Shown in pieces: positions 42,918-51,888 of a stretch of DNA of 64,000 nucleotides (position 1 is its first letter; every line of letters starts with the position of its first letter). The notes below the pieces were generated by a model, which did no database searches, was not told where the DNA came from, and worked only from the letters and a program-made list of their open reading frames with translations. The position numbers and the translations under genes are program-made. Origin of the DNA: Bacillus sp. FJAT-27445 (GTDB taxonomy: Bacteria; Bacillota; Bacilli; Bacillales; Cytobacillaceae); assembly GCF_001510665.1 (NCBI RefSeq), contig NZ_LMTI01000001.1, positions 749,572 to 813,571 on the forward strand. The letters are read 5' to 3'.

Positions 42918-43910
42918 TTATTCTATTACAAAGCCGATTTTCCCTAACTGGGCAGCCCGGTCGAGCCTGTCGAAGGCTTCCTTATATTCTTCAAGCGAAA
43001 ACATCTGGTCAATAACCGGCCTGATTTCATGTTTCTCAATGAATTCCAGCATTTCCTTTAGCTCCTCACCGCTTCCGAGCGTTGAACCAAGAAGGTTGTA
43101 CTGGCCATAAAAGAATGCTCGGAGATTTAAATCGACAACATCCCCGGCAGAAGCGCCAAACGTAACAATCGTTCCACCTGTCTTAAGCTGGCTGAGTGAT
43201 TTGTTGAAGGTTGCGGCCCCAACGGACTCAATGACAACATCCATTTTCTCGCCGTTTAGCTGCTCCTCCCAGTCTCCATCGCTGTCTAACGCTTTGTCCG
43301 CACCCATTTCCAGCGCGCTTTTGCATTTATCCTCTGAACGGGATGTTACATAAACAAGCGCCCCCGCCGCTTTGGCCATTTGGAGCATTAGGGTTGCCAC
43401 ACCGCCGCCGATACCAGGAATCAGAACCTTCATTCCCTCTTTAATTTTCGCCCTCGTAAATAAGACACGATAAGCGGTTAGCGCTGCAAGGGAAACGACC
43501 CCCGCTTCCTCCCATGTTAAAAATGGGGGCTTTGGGACTGCATTTTCTGCCGGTATAACGATGTATTCCCCAAAGGTTCCATGGAATGGATGTCCGAGGA
43601 TTTCAAACCCTGCCGGCGGTGCATCGCTTTTTTCGTTCCAGCCAATTGCCGGATTGATAATGACTTCATCGCCAACCGCGATTCCTTCTACTCCGTCACC
43701 TACCGCGTCTATGATACCCGCACCATCAGACCCCATCACTAGCGGCGGATCGGTTTCCTTATGCCTGTCGAGTATAATCAGGTCCCTGTGGTTCAGCCCA
43801 GCTGTTTTTAGCCTTACCCTTACCTCGCCTGACCCTGGCTCCGCTTTTTCGAATTCCCTGTACGACAATCCTTCCATCCCGGTTTTACCCGCATGAACAA
43901 GTGCTTGCAT
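42918..43910 (-). CDS. Zinc-binding-type (MDR) oxidoreductase, YogA-like
   Basis: Medium-chain dehydrogenase/reductase of 330 residues: GLNHRDLIILDRH and GSDGAGIIDAVGDGV in the GroES-like half and VLIPGIGGGVATLMLQMAKAAGALVYVTSRSEDKC as Rossmann fold with an NADPH-type SRSEDK. The catalytic zinc cysteine of true alcohol dehydrogenases is absent, so it is probably a quinone or enone reductase. The ATG at 43910 has GGGGTG 9 bases upstream; the longer ATG start at 43961 is unsupported. Confidence 0.85.
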   Translation of the reverse strand: MQALVHAGKTGMEGLSYREFEKAEPGSGEVRVRLKTAGLNHRDLIILDRHKETDPPLVMGSDGAGIIDAVGDGVEGIAVGDEVIINPAIGWNEKSDAPPAGFEILGHPFHGTFGEYIVIPAENAVPKPPFLTWEEAGVVSLAALTAYRVLFTRAKIKEGMKVLIPGIGGGVATLMLQMAKAAGALVYVTSRSEDKCKSALEMGADKALDSDGDWEEQLNGEKMDVVIESVGAATFNKSLSQLKTGGTIVTFGASAGDVVDLNLRAFFYGQYNLLGSTLGSGEELKEMLEFIEKHEIRPVIDQMFSLEEYKEAFDRLDRAAQLGKIGFVIE

Positions 43911-44059
43911 TTTTATAAACACCCCTAAACTATCTATTTTCTCTTCTCTATTTTGGCGCAAACTGGGTGAAATTGCATGCTTTTACTCTTAAAAGCCATT
44001 CAATTTTCCGAAAATTCAACTGATGAATTTCCTAGAGATAAAAAGAACCGGTACTAGAC

Positions 44060-44389
44060 GCTTACAGAGTCGGCAAAAGGAAGCGAATTTCTTTACGTTT
44101 GGCGAATTTTTGTTTAATCTCATCCATTTGGCGCAAATGTTCTGCCTCTTCCAGGTAGGGCTCCCATATATGGCGTTGATTGAGCTTTAATGATTTTTAC
44201 TTTCTGTATCCTTTGATAGGAATGGGCATGGGGTGTAAATCGATGGATCTGGCTTATATAGGTGATACCCTTCCAATGAAAAATCAATACCCGATTCCAC
44301 CTTGCGTATAAATGATTTTCTGGGACCGACTGATCAATGGTTAGCATTTCCAAATGTTCGCATTCATTGGCCTTATTTTTAGTCATCAT
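44060..44389 (-). pseudogene. IS1182-type transposase remnant
   Basis: The minus strand begins with LEMLTIDQSVPENHLYARWN, like the LTIDQLVPENHLVRKI start of IS1182-family transposases. In a second frame it carries WEPYLEEAEHLRQMDEI then KQKFAKRKEI, like the C-terminal EHAEHLRxTxxxKxxYxKRKExIE motif. The catalytic core between is deleted and frames are shifted. Confidence 0.55.
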
Positions 44390-44435
44390 AGCAGGTCACT
44401 CATACATGGTGTTCTTTATATAAAGGGATTTTAGT

Positions 44436-44560
44436 TGATTGGAATGGAGGGTGGCGACTCCGGCGGGAATAGCGGGAAAGTCGAGACCCTGGACTGAGCG
44501 TAGCGAGGGAAGCGGCTCGGCCCCGCCCGCGGAAAGCGTCCACCTGGAATGGAAATCTAG
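44436..44560. repeat. Bacillus-type GC-rich interspersed repeat
   Basis: A ~125-bp sequence with GGTGGCGACTCCGGCGGGAA, AGCGGGAAAGTCGAGACC and CCGCCCGCGGAAAGCGTCCA, the pattern of a GC-rich intergenic repeat common in Bacillus genomes. A 5' fragment of the same element lies at 16479. It is non-coding and lies beside the IS1182 remnant. Confidence 0.7.
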
Positions 44561-44597
44561 AGACGCATTTTCATTTCAATATATATAATTTAAATAA

Positions 44598-44645
44598 AAA
44601 AAGACTGTAGGCAAACCCGAAACTCTTCGAGGTTGTCTACAGTCT
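44598..44645 (-). terminator. Terminator after the lipoprotein gene
   Basis: AGACTGTAG (44602-44610) and CTACAGTCT (44637-44645) with further inner pairs. The minus strand continues with TTTTTTT. Confidence 0.8.
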
Positions 44646-44664
44646 GGAACCGGCATTAAGCCGG

Positions 44665-45120
44665 TTAATTGTCTTTATTAACCAAATCCTTTATCTTCTC
44701 AAAGCTACCCTTCATTTCATCCGCTAGCTTAGATAAATCTTCTTTTTTTACAAAATCCTGTTCAAAATCACCTTTGTTGATTTGGTCAAGGTAAACATCT
44801 ATCTTTTTTTCAAGCACTTTACTTTTGTCGACAATTTCCCTATGGAAATCATCCGCAATTTCCGGAGCCTTGATTTCTCCGAATTCATTGATTTCCTGTT
44901 TCATCTCTTCAAGGTTTGCCTTTAACTCCTCTTTGGCCTGCTCGTCCTTCGTTGCTTTCTCAGCTTTATCGGGTATGCTTTGGGCAAATTCCGCCACCTT
45001 GTCCATATACTCCGAAGCTTCCTTCGAATACGGAATGACGCCTTTTTGTTCGCCGTCAGTTGAACACCCAACAAGGAGCAATGCGATTAGGCAAAAGAGA
45101 GAAATTACTTTTATCTTCAT
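44665..45120 (-). CDS. Predicted lipoprotein, DUF6376-like
   Basis: Protein of 151 residues with a short lipoprotein signal peptide: KIKVI, hydrophobic core LFCLIALLL, lipobox LVGC with Cys at residue 19. The mature part is Lys/Glu-rich, largely helical and probably coiled-coil, exposed on the outer face of the membrane. The family name is from memory. GGGAGGTGG lies 6 bases before the ATG at 45120. Confidence 0.75.
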   Translation of the reverse strand: MKIKVISLFCLIALLLVGCSTDGEQKGVIPYSKEASEYMDKVAEFAQSIPDKAEKATKDEQAKEELKANLEEMKQEINEFGEIKAPEIADDFHREIVDKSKVLEKKIDVYLDQINKGDFEQDFVKKEDLSKLADEMKGSFEKIKDLVNKDN

Positions 45121-45198
45121 TGAAACCACCTCCCTGGCTCTCGCCTAATGAAAAAGGGATTACAATCCCCATTCACCTTTACCCGTTTTACACGGTTA

Positions 45199-45780
45199 TC
45201 ATGCGGAGGTAACGTAGTATTTTGTAATGGCAAGGTATTCCCTGGCATAGGATTTCACGACTGCCTGGCTTGGTGTTTTCGCGGGGAGGCCGACTAGCTC
45301 CAGGCCATTATCCCTTGCCATCATTTTTGCCCTGTAAATATGGAAAGCATTTGTGACAAGTACGCCTTTATCCAGACCGTCCGGCAGAAGCTTTTTCGAA
45401 AATGAAATATTTTCGAATGTAGACGTTGATTTATCTTCTAGGATGATCCTCGACTCTTGAATCCCCTGTCTGACTAATTCCCGTTTAATCGCCGCGGCTT
45501 CCGAAATATCCTCCCCTGGTCCTTTGCCTCCTGATGCAATTGCGATCGTTTCCGGGTTGTCACGTAAATAAAGGGCCGCGGCATCAATCCTCTCCTGGAG
45601 GGCAAGCGAAGGGATTTCCCCTTTTACCCGCGCGCCAAGGATGATCAAGTAATCGGCTCCGGGGCCGGGCCTGTCCTTCGCATGCTGATAAATTTTAATC
45701 TGCAGGAAGCAAACATATGCCAAACCGATAATCAAAAAGAAAACCAGGCTTTTTTTAAAAGTAATTTTTTTAGCCGCCAT
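45199..45780 (-). CDS. YdcF-family (DUF218) protein
   Basis: Protein of 193 residues with one N-terminal membrane anchor (about 10-28) and an extracytoplasmic DUF218 domain: ADYLIILGARVKGEIPSLALQERID, IASGGKGPGEDISEA, ILEDKSTSTFENISFSK and LVTNAFHIYRAKMMARDNG. Family members are linked to envelope metabolism but the reaction is unclear. GGGGG lies 8 bases before the ATG at 45780. Confidence 0.88.
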   Translation of the reverse strand: MAAKKITFKKSLVFFLIIGLAYVCFLQIKIYQHAKDRPGPGADYLIILGARVKGEIPSLALQERIDAAALYLRDNPETIAIASGGKGPGEDISEAAAIKRELVRQGIQESRIILEDKSTSTFENISFSKKLLPDGLDKGVLVTNAFHIYRAKMMARDNGLELVGLPAKTPSQAVVKSYAREYLAITKYYVTSA

Positions 45781-45849
45781 CCCAATTTCCCCCTATTTTT
45801 TGAAAACAACGCAAGGGGAACCCGCCACCAGGCCCCCCTTATGAAAGCT

Positions 45850-48252
45850 TTATTTAATAATCACGGGTTCGGTATGCCAAATATCATTTGCATATTCCGA
45901 AATGGTCCGGTCACTGGAGAAAAATCCGGACATGGCAATATTCACAAGGCTCTTTTTCAGCCAGCCGTTTTTGTCGCCGTATTGCTTACCGACCTGTTCC
46001 TGGATATCCGCATATGAGGAAAAGTCCCGAAAAACGAAATATTGGTCATTATACGAAAGCAGTGAATCATAGATTTCTGTAAATTCATTGCCACTATCCG
46101 GGAAAAAACCGTTTACAAGCTGGTCGACCACAGTACGGATCCGGCGGTCATAATGGAAATACTCATGGGCGTTGTACCCGCCGTTTCTCTGGAATTCGAG
46201 GACTTCCTCGGCACTCAGCCCGAACAGGAAAATATTCTCCCGGCCAACAAGCTCCGTAATTTCCACATTCGCACCGTCAAGTGTCCCCACAGTAAGGGCC
46301 CCGTTCATCATGAATTTCATATTTCCAGTCCCGGAGGCTTCCTTGCTTGCAGTTGAAATCTGCTCGCTTACATCCGCAGCCGGAAAAATTTCCTCCCCGA
46401 GTGAAACCCGGTAATTTTCCAGGAAAACGACCTTCATCCTGCCGTTAACAGAAGGGTCATGATTGACCTTCTCCGCGACAGAATTGATCAGCTTGATGAC
46501 TTTTTTTGCGAAATAATAGCCAGGGGAAGCCTTTGCGCCAAAAATGAATGTCCTCGGATGCATGTCATAGCCAGGGTATTCCTTGATCCTATTGTATAAA
46601 TACATAATGTGAAGCACATTCAAAAGCTGCCGTTTATAGGCATGCAGCCTTTTGACCTGGATATCGAAAATTGAGCCCGGGTCAACGGAAATACCTGTTT
46701 TTTCTAGTATCCGTGACGCAAGCCGCTCCTTGTTGGCACGTTTAATCCCATCTAATTTTTCGAGGAAGGGAGTGCTTTCCTTGAACTGAAGAAGTTCTTC
46801 AAGCCGCATCGTATTGTTCATCCAGCCCGGTCCGATTGAGTCCGTTACGAGTTCGGAAAGCCTTGGATTCGCCTTCATAAGCCAGCGGCGGTGGGTAATT
46901 CCATTTGTCTTATTATTGAAGCGTTCAGGAAAAACCTGATAATACTGGTTCATCTCCCGTTCCTTCAGGATTTCGGTGTGAAGCTTGGCCACACCGTTGA
47001 TGCTGTGGGAGCCAACAATCGACAGCGGCGCCATCCTTACTTCCCCATGTGAAATGATTGCCATACTCTCAATCATGTTCCAGCTGCCGGGATACCGTTC
47101 CCAAAGTTCCCTGCAAAAACGCTCATTGATTTCCTCTACAATCATATAAATCCTCGGCAGGAGCGGCTTGAAAATCCTTTCAGGCCAGCGTTCAAGCGCC
47201 TCCGACAAAGTAGTATGATTGGTATAAGAGAGTGTGTTGACCGTTAAATGCCATGCTTCGTCCCAGCCAAGCCCTTCATCATCCATCAAGATTCTCATCA
47301 ACTCGGGGACTGCCAATGCCGGATGTGTGTCATTAATATGGATACTCGTATGCTCGTGCAGCTCGAATATGCTTTGTTTTTTCTTCTTAAACGATTTAAT
47401 AATCGCCCGCAGGCTAGATGCTACGAGCAGGTACTGCTGTTTTAACCGAAGGATTTTCCCCTCGTCATGAGTATCATCAGGATAGAGAAACTCGCAAATT
47501 GCTTCAGTATCCTTTTTATACTTCAGGACATCGCTATTGGCTGTAAATTTAGAAGGTTCCGCGCTCCATAGGCGGAGTGTGTTTACCGTTTTCGTTTCGT
47601 ATCCGACAATCGGCATATCATAAGGGACGGCTGTCACCATCTCCGCATTCCGATGCCGGAAAACGAGGCGGCCATTTTCCATCGAGCTTTCAACATTCCC
47701 CCAGAATGGGATTTCTTCGGCTTCATCGCCTTTTCGGACTTCCCATACATGGCCATGCTTCAGCCATTGCTCCGGCAGCTCGACCTGGTAACCATCCACA
47801 ATCGCCTGTTCGAATAACCCATGCCTGTAACGGATTCCACAGCCATGGCCCGGCAGACTGAGCGAAGCCAAAGAATCAAGAAAACAAGCCGCGAGACGGC
47901 CCAGCCCTCCATTTCCAAGCCCAGCATCGGCTTCGAATTCTTCCAGGTCGTCGAGCTCGATCCCCAGCTCTTTAAGCCCCTCACTGACAATTCCATCTAT
48001 ACCCAGGTTCATCAGGTTGTGCCGCAAAAGCCGGCCCAGCAGGAATTCGATTGATAAATAGTAAACTTGTTTTTTTCCGGAAATGCGATACATTTCGTTT
48101 GTTTTGATCCAATTTGTACTAACATGCTCCCTTATCATCGTTCCAAGTGTCTGGAATTGTTCCCGCCTTGTACTTTCCTCAAAGGTTGTGCCATAAGCCA
48201 TTTCGAGTTTTTGTAAAAATGCCGCCTTGAACTCCGGAACACTAGAAAACAT
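45850..48252 (-). CDS. glgP: Glycogen phosphorylase
   Basis: Phosphorolyses alpha-1,4-glucan to glucose 1-phosphate; last gene of the glg operon. In its 800 residues the PLP-binding lysine sits in EASGTGNMKFMMNGALTVGTLDGANVEI. DAGLGNGGLGRLAACFLDS and HINDTHPALAVPELMRIL are also present. AAGGGGTGA lies 6 bases before the ATG at 48252, which follows glgA by only 4 bases. Confidence 0.96.
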   Translation of the reverse strand: MFSSVPEFKAAFLQKLEMAYGTTFEESTRREQFQTLGTMIREHVSTNWIKTNEMYRISGKKQVYYLSIEFLLGRLLRHNLMNLGIDGIVSEGLKELGIELDDLEEFEADAGLGNGGLGRLAACFLDSLASLSLPGHGCGIRYRHGLFEQAIVDGYQVELPEQWLKHGHVWEVRKGDEAEEIPFWGNVESSMENGRLVFRHRNAEMVTAVPYDMPIVGYETKTVNTLRLWSAEPSKFTANSDVLKYKKDTEAICEFLYPDDTHDEGKILRLKQQYLLVASSLRAIIKSFKKKKQSIFELHEHTSIHINDTHPALAVPELMRILMDDEGLGWDEAWHLTVNTLSYTNHTTLSEALERWPERIFKPLLPRIYMIVEEINERFCRELWERYPGSWNMIESMAIISHGEVRMAPLSIVGSHSINGVAKLHTEILKEREMNQYYQVFPERFNNKTNGITHRRWLMKANPRLSELVTDSIGPGWMNNTMRLEELLQFKESTPFLEKLDGIKRANKERLASRILEKTGISVDPGSIFDIQVKRLHAYKRQLLNVLHIMYLYNRIKEYPGYDMHPRTFIFGAKASPGYYFAKKVIKLINSVAEKVNHDPSVNGRMKVVFLENYRVSLGEEIFPAADVSEQISTASKEASGTGNMKFMMNGALTVGTLDGANVEITELVGRENIFLFGLSAEEVLEFQRNGGYNAHEYFHYDRRIRTVVDQLVNGFFPDSGNEFTEIYDSLLSYNDQYFVFRDFSSYADIQEQVGKQYGDKNGWLKKSLVNIAMSGFFSSDRTISEYANDIWHTEPVIIK

Positions 48253-48256
48253 GCGA

Positions 48257-49693
48257 TCACCCCTTATTGTTTAGCTCAGTATACAGCTGCTCGTACCGCG
48301 TAGCTGACTGGCTCCAACTGAAATCCATGTCCATGATTTTTTCCGTAAGGCGGTTCCATACTACCGGCCTCCTGTAATAAGACAAAGCCCTCTCTATTGT
48401 AAAGAGCATGTCATGGGCATTAAAATTCGTGAATGTAAAGCCGTTCCCATACCCGCTCGATTCGTCGTAAGACTTCACCGTATCATTTAACCCGCCTGTT
48501 TCCCGGACGATCGGGACGGCTCCGTAACGCATCGCAATCAACTGGCTCAAGCCGCAGGGCTCAAATTTCGACGGCATCAGAAATAAGTCCGCCCCGGCAT
48601 AAATCCTGTGGGCAAACGACTCATCAAAGCCAATGAATGCCCTGCATTGCTCCGGATATTGGCTGCTCATCTGATTGAAGAAATACTCGAATTCCCGATC
48701 TCCTGTCCCTAGGACGATAAGCTGGACACCAGTCGCCATGATTTCATGAAACACTCCCCTGACAAGCTCCACGCCCTTTTGCTTGGTCAGCCTGGTTACC
48801 ATCGCCATCAATGGGGTTCCGCCATCCATTGGAAGGCCGAATTGCTCCTGGATTGACCTCTTGTTTTCAAGTCGGGCCTCCATGTTCCCGGCGGAAAAAG
48901 GCGCGGCGAGGAACGGGTCGTTTTCGGGATTATACAGCTCATAATCAATCCCGTTCACTATTCCCTCGAGGTCATTGCTCCGCATCCGCAGAACGCCATC
49001 GAGCCCCTCGCCAAAATAAGCGGTTTTAATTTCCTCCCTGTATGTAGGGCTTACCGTTGTAATTTTATCCGAAGCAATCAGTGCCGCTTTCATGAAATTA
49101 ATATTCCCGAAGTATTCAAGCTGTCCTGGATTGAAATAGCGATCGTCAAGACCGAGAAGATCATTCATCACTTCTTTCGGAAAAATACCTTGGAACTGCA
49201 GGTTGTGGATGGTAAAGACAGTCCTGATTCCGGGATATCCTTCCCGATGGCGGTATTGCTCCCTAAGCAGGAAAGGAATCATACCGGCATGCCAATCATG
49301 GCAATGAATGATATCAGGGAAATAGCCGAGCTCGCCTAGGCTTTCAAGCACTGCCCTGTTAAAAAAGGAAAATTTCTCTCCATCGTCGTAATCGCCATAC
49401 ATTTGGTTTCTGAAAAAGTAGTATTGGTTATCGATAAAATAATAAACAATTCCCTCATGTTCAAGCTCATCGATGCCGCAATATTGGTTCCTCCAGCCAA
49501 GCTGGACGGTAAATTCGGCTGTTTTTTTCATCTTGTTTTTATATTCGTCCCGTATTAAAGCGTATTTTGGAAGAATTACCCTGACATCGAAACCAAGCTT
49601 TTGTAATTCCTTCGGGAGGGCTCCCGCCACATCCGCAAGGCCCCCGGACTTAATGAATGGGACACATTCCGATACTGCAAAAAGAATCTTCAC
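48257..49693 (-). CDS. glgA: Glycogen synthase
   Basis: GT5 ADP-glucose:glycogen glucosyltransferase, 478 residues. KSGGLADVAGALPKEL is the ADP-glucose-binding motif; HCHDWHAGMIPFLL, VTRLTKQKGVELV and PSKFEPCGLSQLIAMRYGAVPIVRETGGL follow. The GTG at 49693 overlaps the glgD stop (GTGA) and gives MKILFAVSE like B. subtilis GlgA. A GTG four codons upstream is less likely. Part of glgBCDAP. Confidence 0.95.
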   Translation of the reverse strand: MKILFAVSECVPFIKSGGLADVAGALPKELQKLGFDVRVILPKYALIRDEYKNKMKKTAEFTVQLGWRNQYCGIDELEHEGIVYYFIDNQYYFFRNQMYGDYDDGEKFSFFNRAVLESLGELGYFPDIIHCHDWHAGMIPFLLREQYRHREGYPGIRTVFTIHNLQFQGIFPKEVMNDLLGLDDRYFNPGQLEYFGNINFMKAALIASDKITTVSPTYREEIKTAYFGEGLDGVLRMRSNDLEGIVNGIDYELYNPENDPFLAAPFSAGNMEARLENKRSIQEQFGLPMDGGTPLMAMVTRLTKQKGVELVRGVFHEIMATGVQLIVLGTGDREFEYFFNQMSSQYPEQCRAFIGFDESFAHRIYAGADLFLMPSKFEPCGLSQLIAMRYGAVPIVRETGGLNDTVKSYDESSGYGNGFTFTNFNAHDMLFTIERALSYYRRPVVWNRLTEKIMDMDFSWSQSATRYEQLYTELNNKG

Positions 49694-50718
49694 GAGTTTT
49701 TCCACGCTCCCTGGGTCCTGCCCTTCCGGATAACAGTCGGGCTCTCTTCTGATGCTCGTAAATCTGTTCCTCCTTCAATCGTTACATCCTTATCCAATAT
49801 CACATATTCCAATGTGCTATTTTCACCGACCCGGGACTTTTGCATGATAATGCAGTTTTTAACGACTGCTCCCCTGCCAATTGTGACGCCGCGGGCAATA
49901 ATGCAATTTTCGACAATCCCTTCAATATGGCAGCCATTTGCAATCATGGAGTTACGTACGGACGAAGTGGAAGTATAGCGTGCCGGCGGCTCATCCTTTA
50001 CTTTGGTGAGAATAGGCCTATCCTTTGTAAACAGCTTATTCCAAACACCCGGGTTTAGGAGATACCCGCTAGCTGTAAAATAATTCTGGATGGAATTGAC
50101 CTGAATGGCGAATTCTTCGTAAGTGTAATAATTGACTGAGTGGCGGCTGTTCAAATCAGTCACGGCATCCCTGATCGTCAAGTAGCCCGTTTCCACGCGG
50201 CTGGAAATAATTTCGAGGAGCAATTCCTTCTTCATAATATAAATACCGAGGGAAGCCCCATCTTTCTGTATTTCTGTAATATCCTTGCCCGAAGAAATAT
50301 GGTCATCAAGGATAGGACCAAAATCCATGTTGAATACTGTATAGGAATTGGCAATTAAAGCGTATGGCTGCCTGCTGCGGGTGAAAAAATCAATATTTTC
50401 AGCAAAGTCATCAAGCGGGCCTATCCCAGCGACTGGCTTGTCAAGGCTTGTGGATGGAAAAAAGAAAAGCCCATCACGCTTCCGGTTTAAATCCCAGTTT
50501 CTCCCTGACCCAAGGTGGTCCATTAATGAACGGTACTGATATTTGGAAAATATGCCGACACTTTGGACGCCGGAGTTTACCATATTTGAGAGAACAAAGT
50601 CGATGAGGCGGTACCTCCCGCCAAATGGAATCGCCGCGACCGAGCGGTGGATTGTCAATTCGTGGAGGTCTTTATGGAAAGTGGTAGCATCAATGATACC
50701 CAGAATATCTTTTTTCAA
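49690..50718 (-). CDS. glgD: Glucose-1-phosphate adenylyltransferase, GlgD subunit
   Basis: Second, regulatory-type subunit of ADP-glucose pyrophosphorylase in bacilli (342 residues). The nucleotidyltransferase core keeps FGGRYRLIDFVLSNMVNSG but lacks the full GGxGxRL active-site loop of GlgC (it begins LGIIDATTFHKDLHELT). A left-handed beta-helix region follows (CIIARGVTIGRGAVVKNCI). TTG start at 50718, 6 bases after GGGAGGGG. It lies directly after glgC. Confidence 0.93.
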   Translation of the reverse strand: MKKDILGIIDATTFHKDLHELTIHRSVAAIPFGGRYRLIDFVLSNMVNSGVQSVGIFSKYQYRSLMDHLGSGRNWDLNRKRDGLFFFPSTSLDKPVAGIGPLDDFAENIDFFTRSRQPYALIANSYTVFNMDFGPILDDHISSGKDITEIQKDGASLGIYIMKKELLLEIISSRVETGYLTIRDAVTDLNSRHSVNYYTYEEFAIQVNSIQNYFTASGYLLNPGVWNKLFTKDRPILTKVKDEPPARYTSTSSVRNSMIANGCHIEGIVENCIIARGVTIGRGAVVKNCIIMQKSRVGENSTLEYVILDKDVTIEGGTDLRASEESPTVIRKGRTQGAWKNS

Positions 50719-50739
50719 GTGTTGCCCCTCCCAATACGA

Positions 50740-51888
50740 TTATTTGGACAAAAGTTCATCAATTGTATCCTCGGAGACCAGGACGACTTCTCCGTCACTC
50801 CCTCTGATGGTTGCCCCATTTGGAACCGAAATGCCCGGTGCTATGATTGCCCGTTCAATTACGGAATCATAGCCAATAATTGCATCCGGCATAATGACCG
50901 ATTCTTTAATCGAAGCCCCTTTTTTAATTGAAACGCCCTGAAAGACTACTGTTTTTTCAACCTTGCCTTCAATAACGCAGCCTTCATTTACAAGCGACTC
51001 CGTCAATGTCGCATCCGGGCAAATAAATTGGGGAGGCTGATTTGGGTTTACCGAATAAATTCTCCAGGAATGGTCGAAAAGGTTAAGTTCCGAGTTCTCA
51101 TCAAGCAAATCCATGTTTGCTTCCCATAAGCTTTGGACTGTACCAACATCCTTCCAATAGCCTTTAAATGGGTAGGCCACCAGCTTCCGATTTTCCTCAA
51201 GGAGCAGCGGAATGATGTCTTTGCCAAAATCATGTGAGGATTCGGGATTTGCGTCATCCCTGATTAAATATTCCTCGAGGAGCTTCCAATTAAAAATATA
51301 AATGCCCATCGAAGCCAAATTGCTTTTAGCGTTATTCGGCTTTTCCTCGAACTCTATGATTCTCTGGCTTTCATCTGTATTCATGATTCCGAATCTTCCT
51401 GTCTCGTCCCAGGGAACTTCAATGACAGAAATCGTAACATCCGCATTATGTTCAATATGGTGATCCAGCATCGTTTCATAATTCATTTTATAAATATGGT
51501 CGCCTGATAAAATAAGTACATATTCGGGATCGTATTGCCTTAAATATGTCAGGTTCTGAAATATCGCGCTGGCAGTGCCGTCGTACCATTTCACCTCGGA
51601 AGAAACGCTGTAAGGGGGCAAAACTGTTACCCCTCCATCCATGCGGTCCAAGTCCCATGCACTGCCGATTCCAATATAGCTGTTCAGCACAAGCGGCTGA
51701 TATTGAGTAAGTACGCCAACCGTATAAACCCCCGAATTCGTACAATTGCTTAGAGGGAAATCTATAATCCTGTATTTCCCCCCAAAAGGCACTCCCGGTT
51801 TAGCCAGTTCTTTTGTCAGTGAATTTAGCCTGCTCCCCTGTCCTCCTGCCAGAAGCATGGCCACCATCTTCTTCTTTTGCATTGGCAT
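50740..51888 (-). CDS. glgC: Glucose-1-phosphate adenylyltransferase
   Basis: Makes ADP-glucose from ATP and glucose 1-phosphate, the committed step of glycogen synthesis. 382 residues with [56 protein letters not shown] and [20 protein letters not shown], and a C-terminal beta-helix. AAAGGGG lies a few bases before the ATG. Its first 89 bases overlap the end of glgB in another frame. Confidence 0.96.
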   Translation of the reverse strand: MPMQKKKMVAMLLAGGQGSRLNSLTKELAKPGVPFGGKYRIIDFPLSNCTNSGVYTVGVLTQYQPLVLNSYIGIGSAWDLDRMDGGVTVLPPYSVSSEVKWYDGTASAIFQNLTYLRQYDPEYVLILSGDHIYKMNYETMLDHHIEHNADVTISVIEVPWDETGRFGIMNTDESQRIIEFEEKPNNAKSNLASMGIYIFNWKLLEEYLIRDDANPESSHDFGKDIIPLLLEENRKLVAYPFKGYWKDVGTVQSLWEANMDLLDENSELNLFDHSWRIYSVNPNQPPQFICPDATLTESLVNEGCVIEGKVEKTVVFQGVSIKKGASIKESVIMPDAIIGYDSVIERAIIAPGISVPNGATIRGSDGEVVLVSEDTIDELLSK

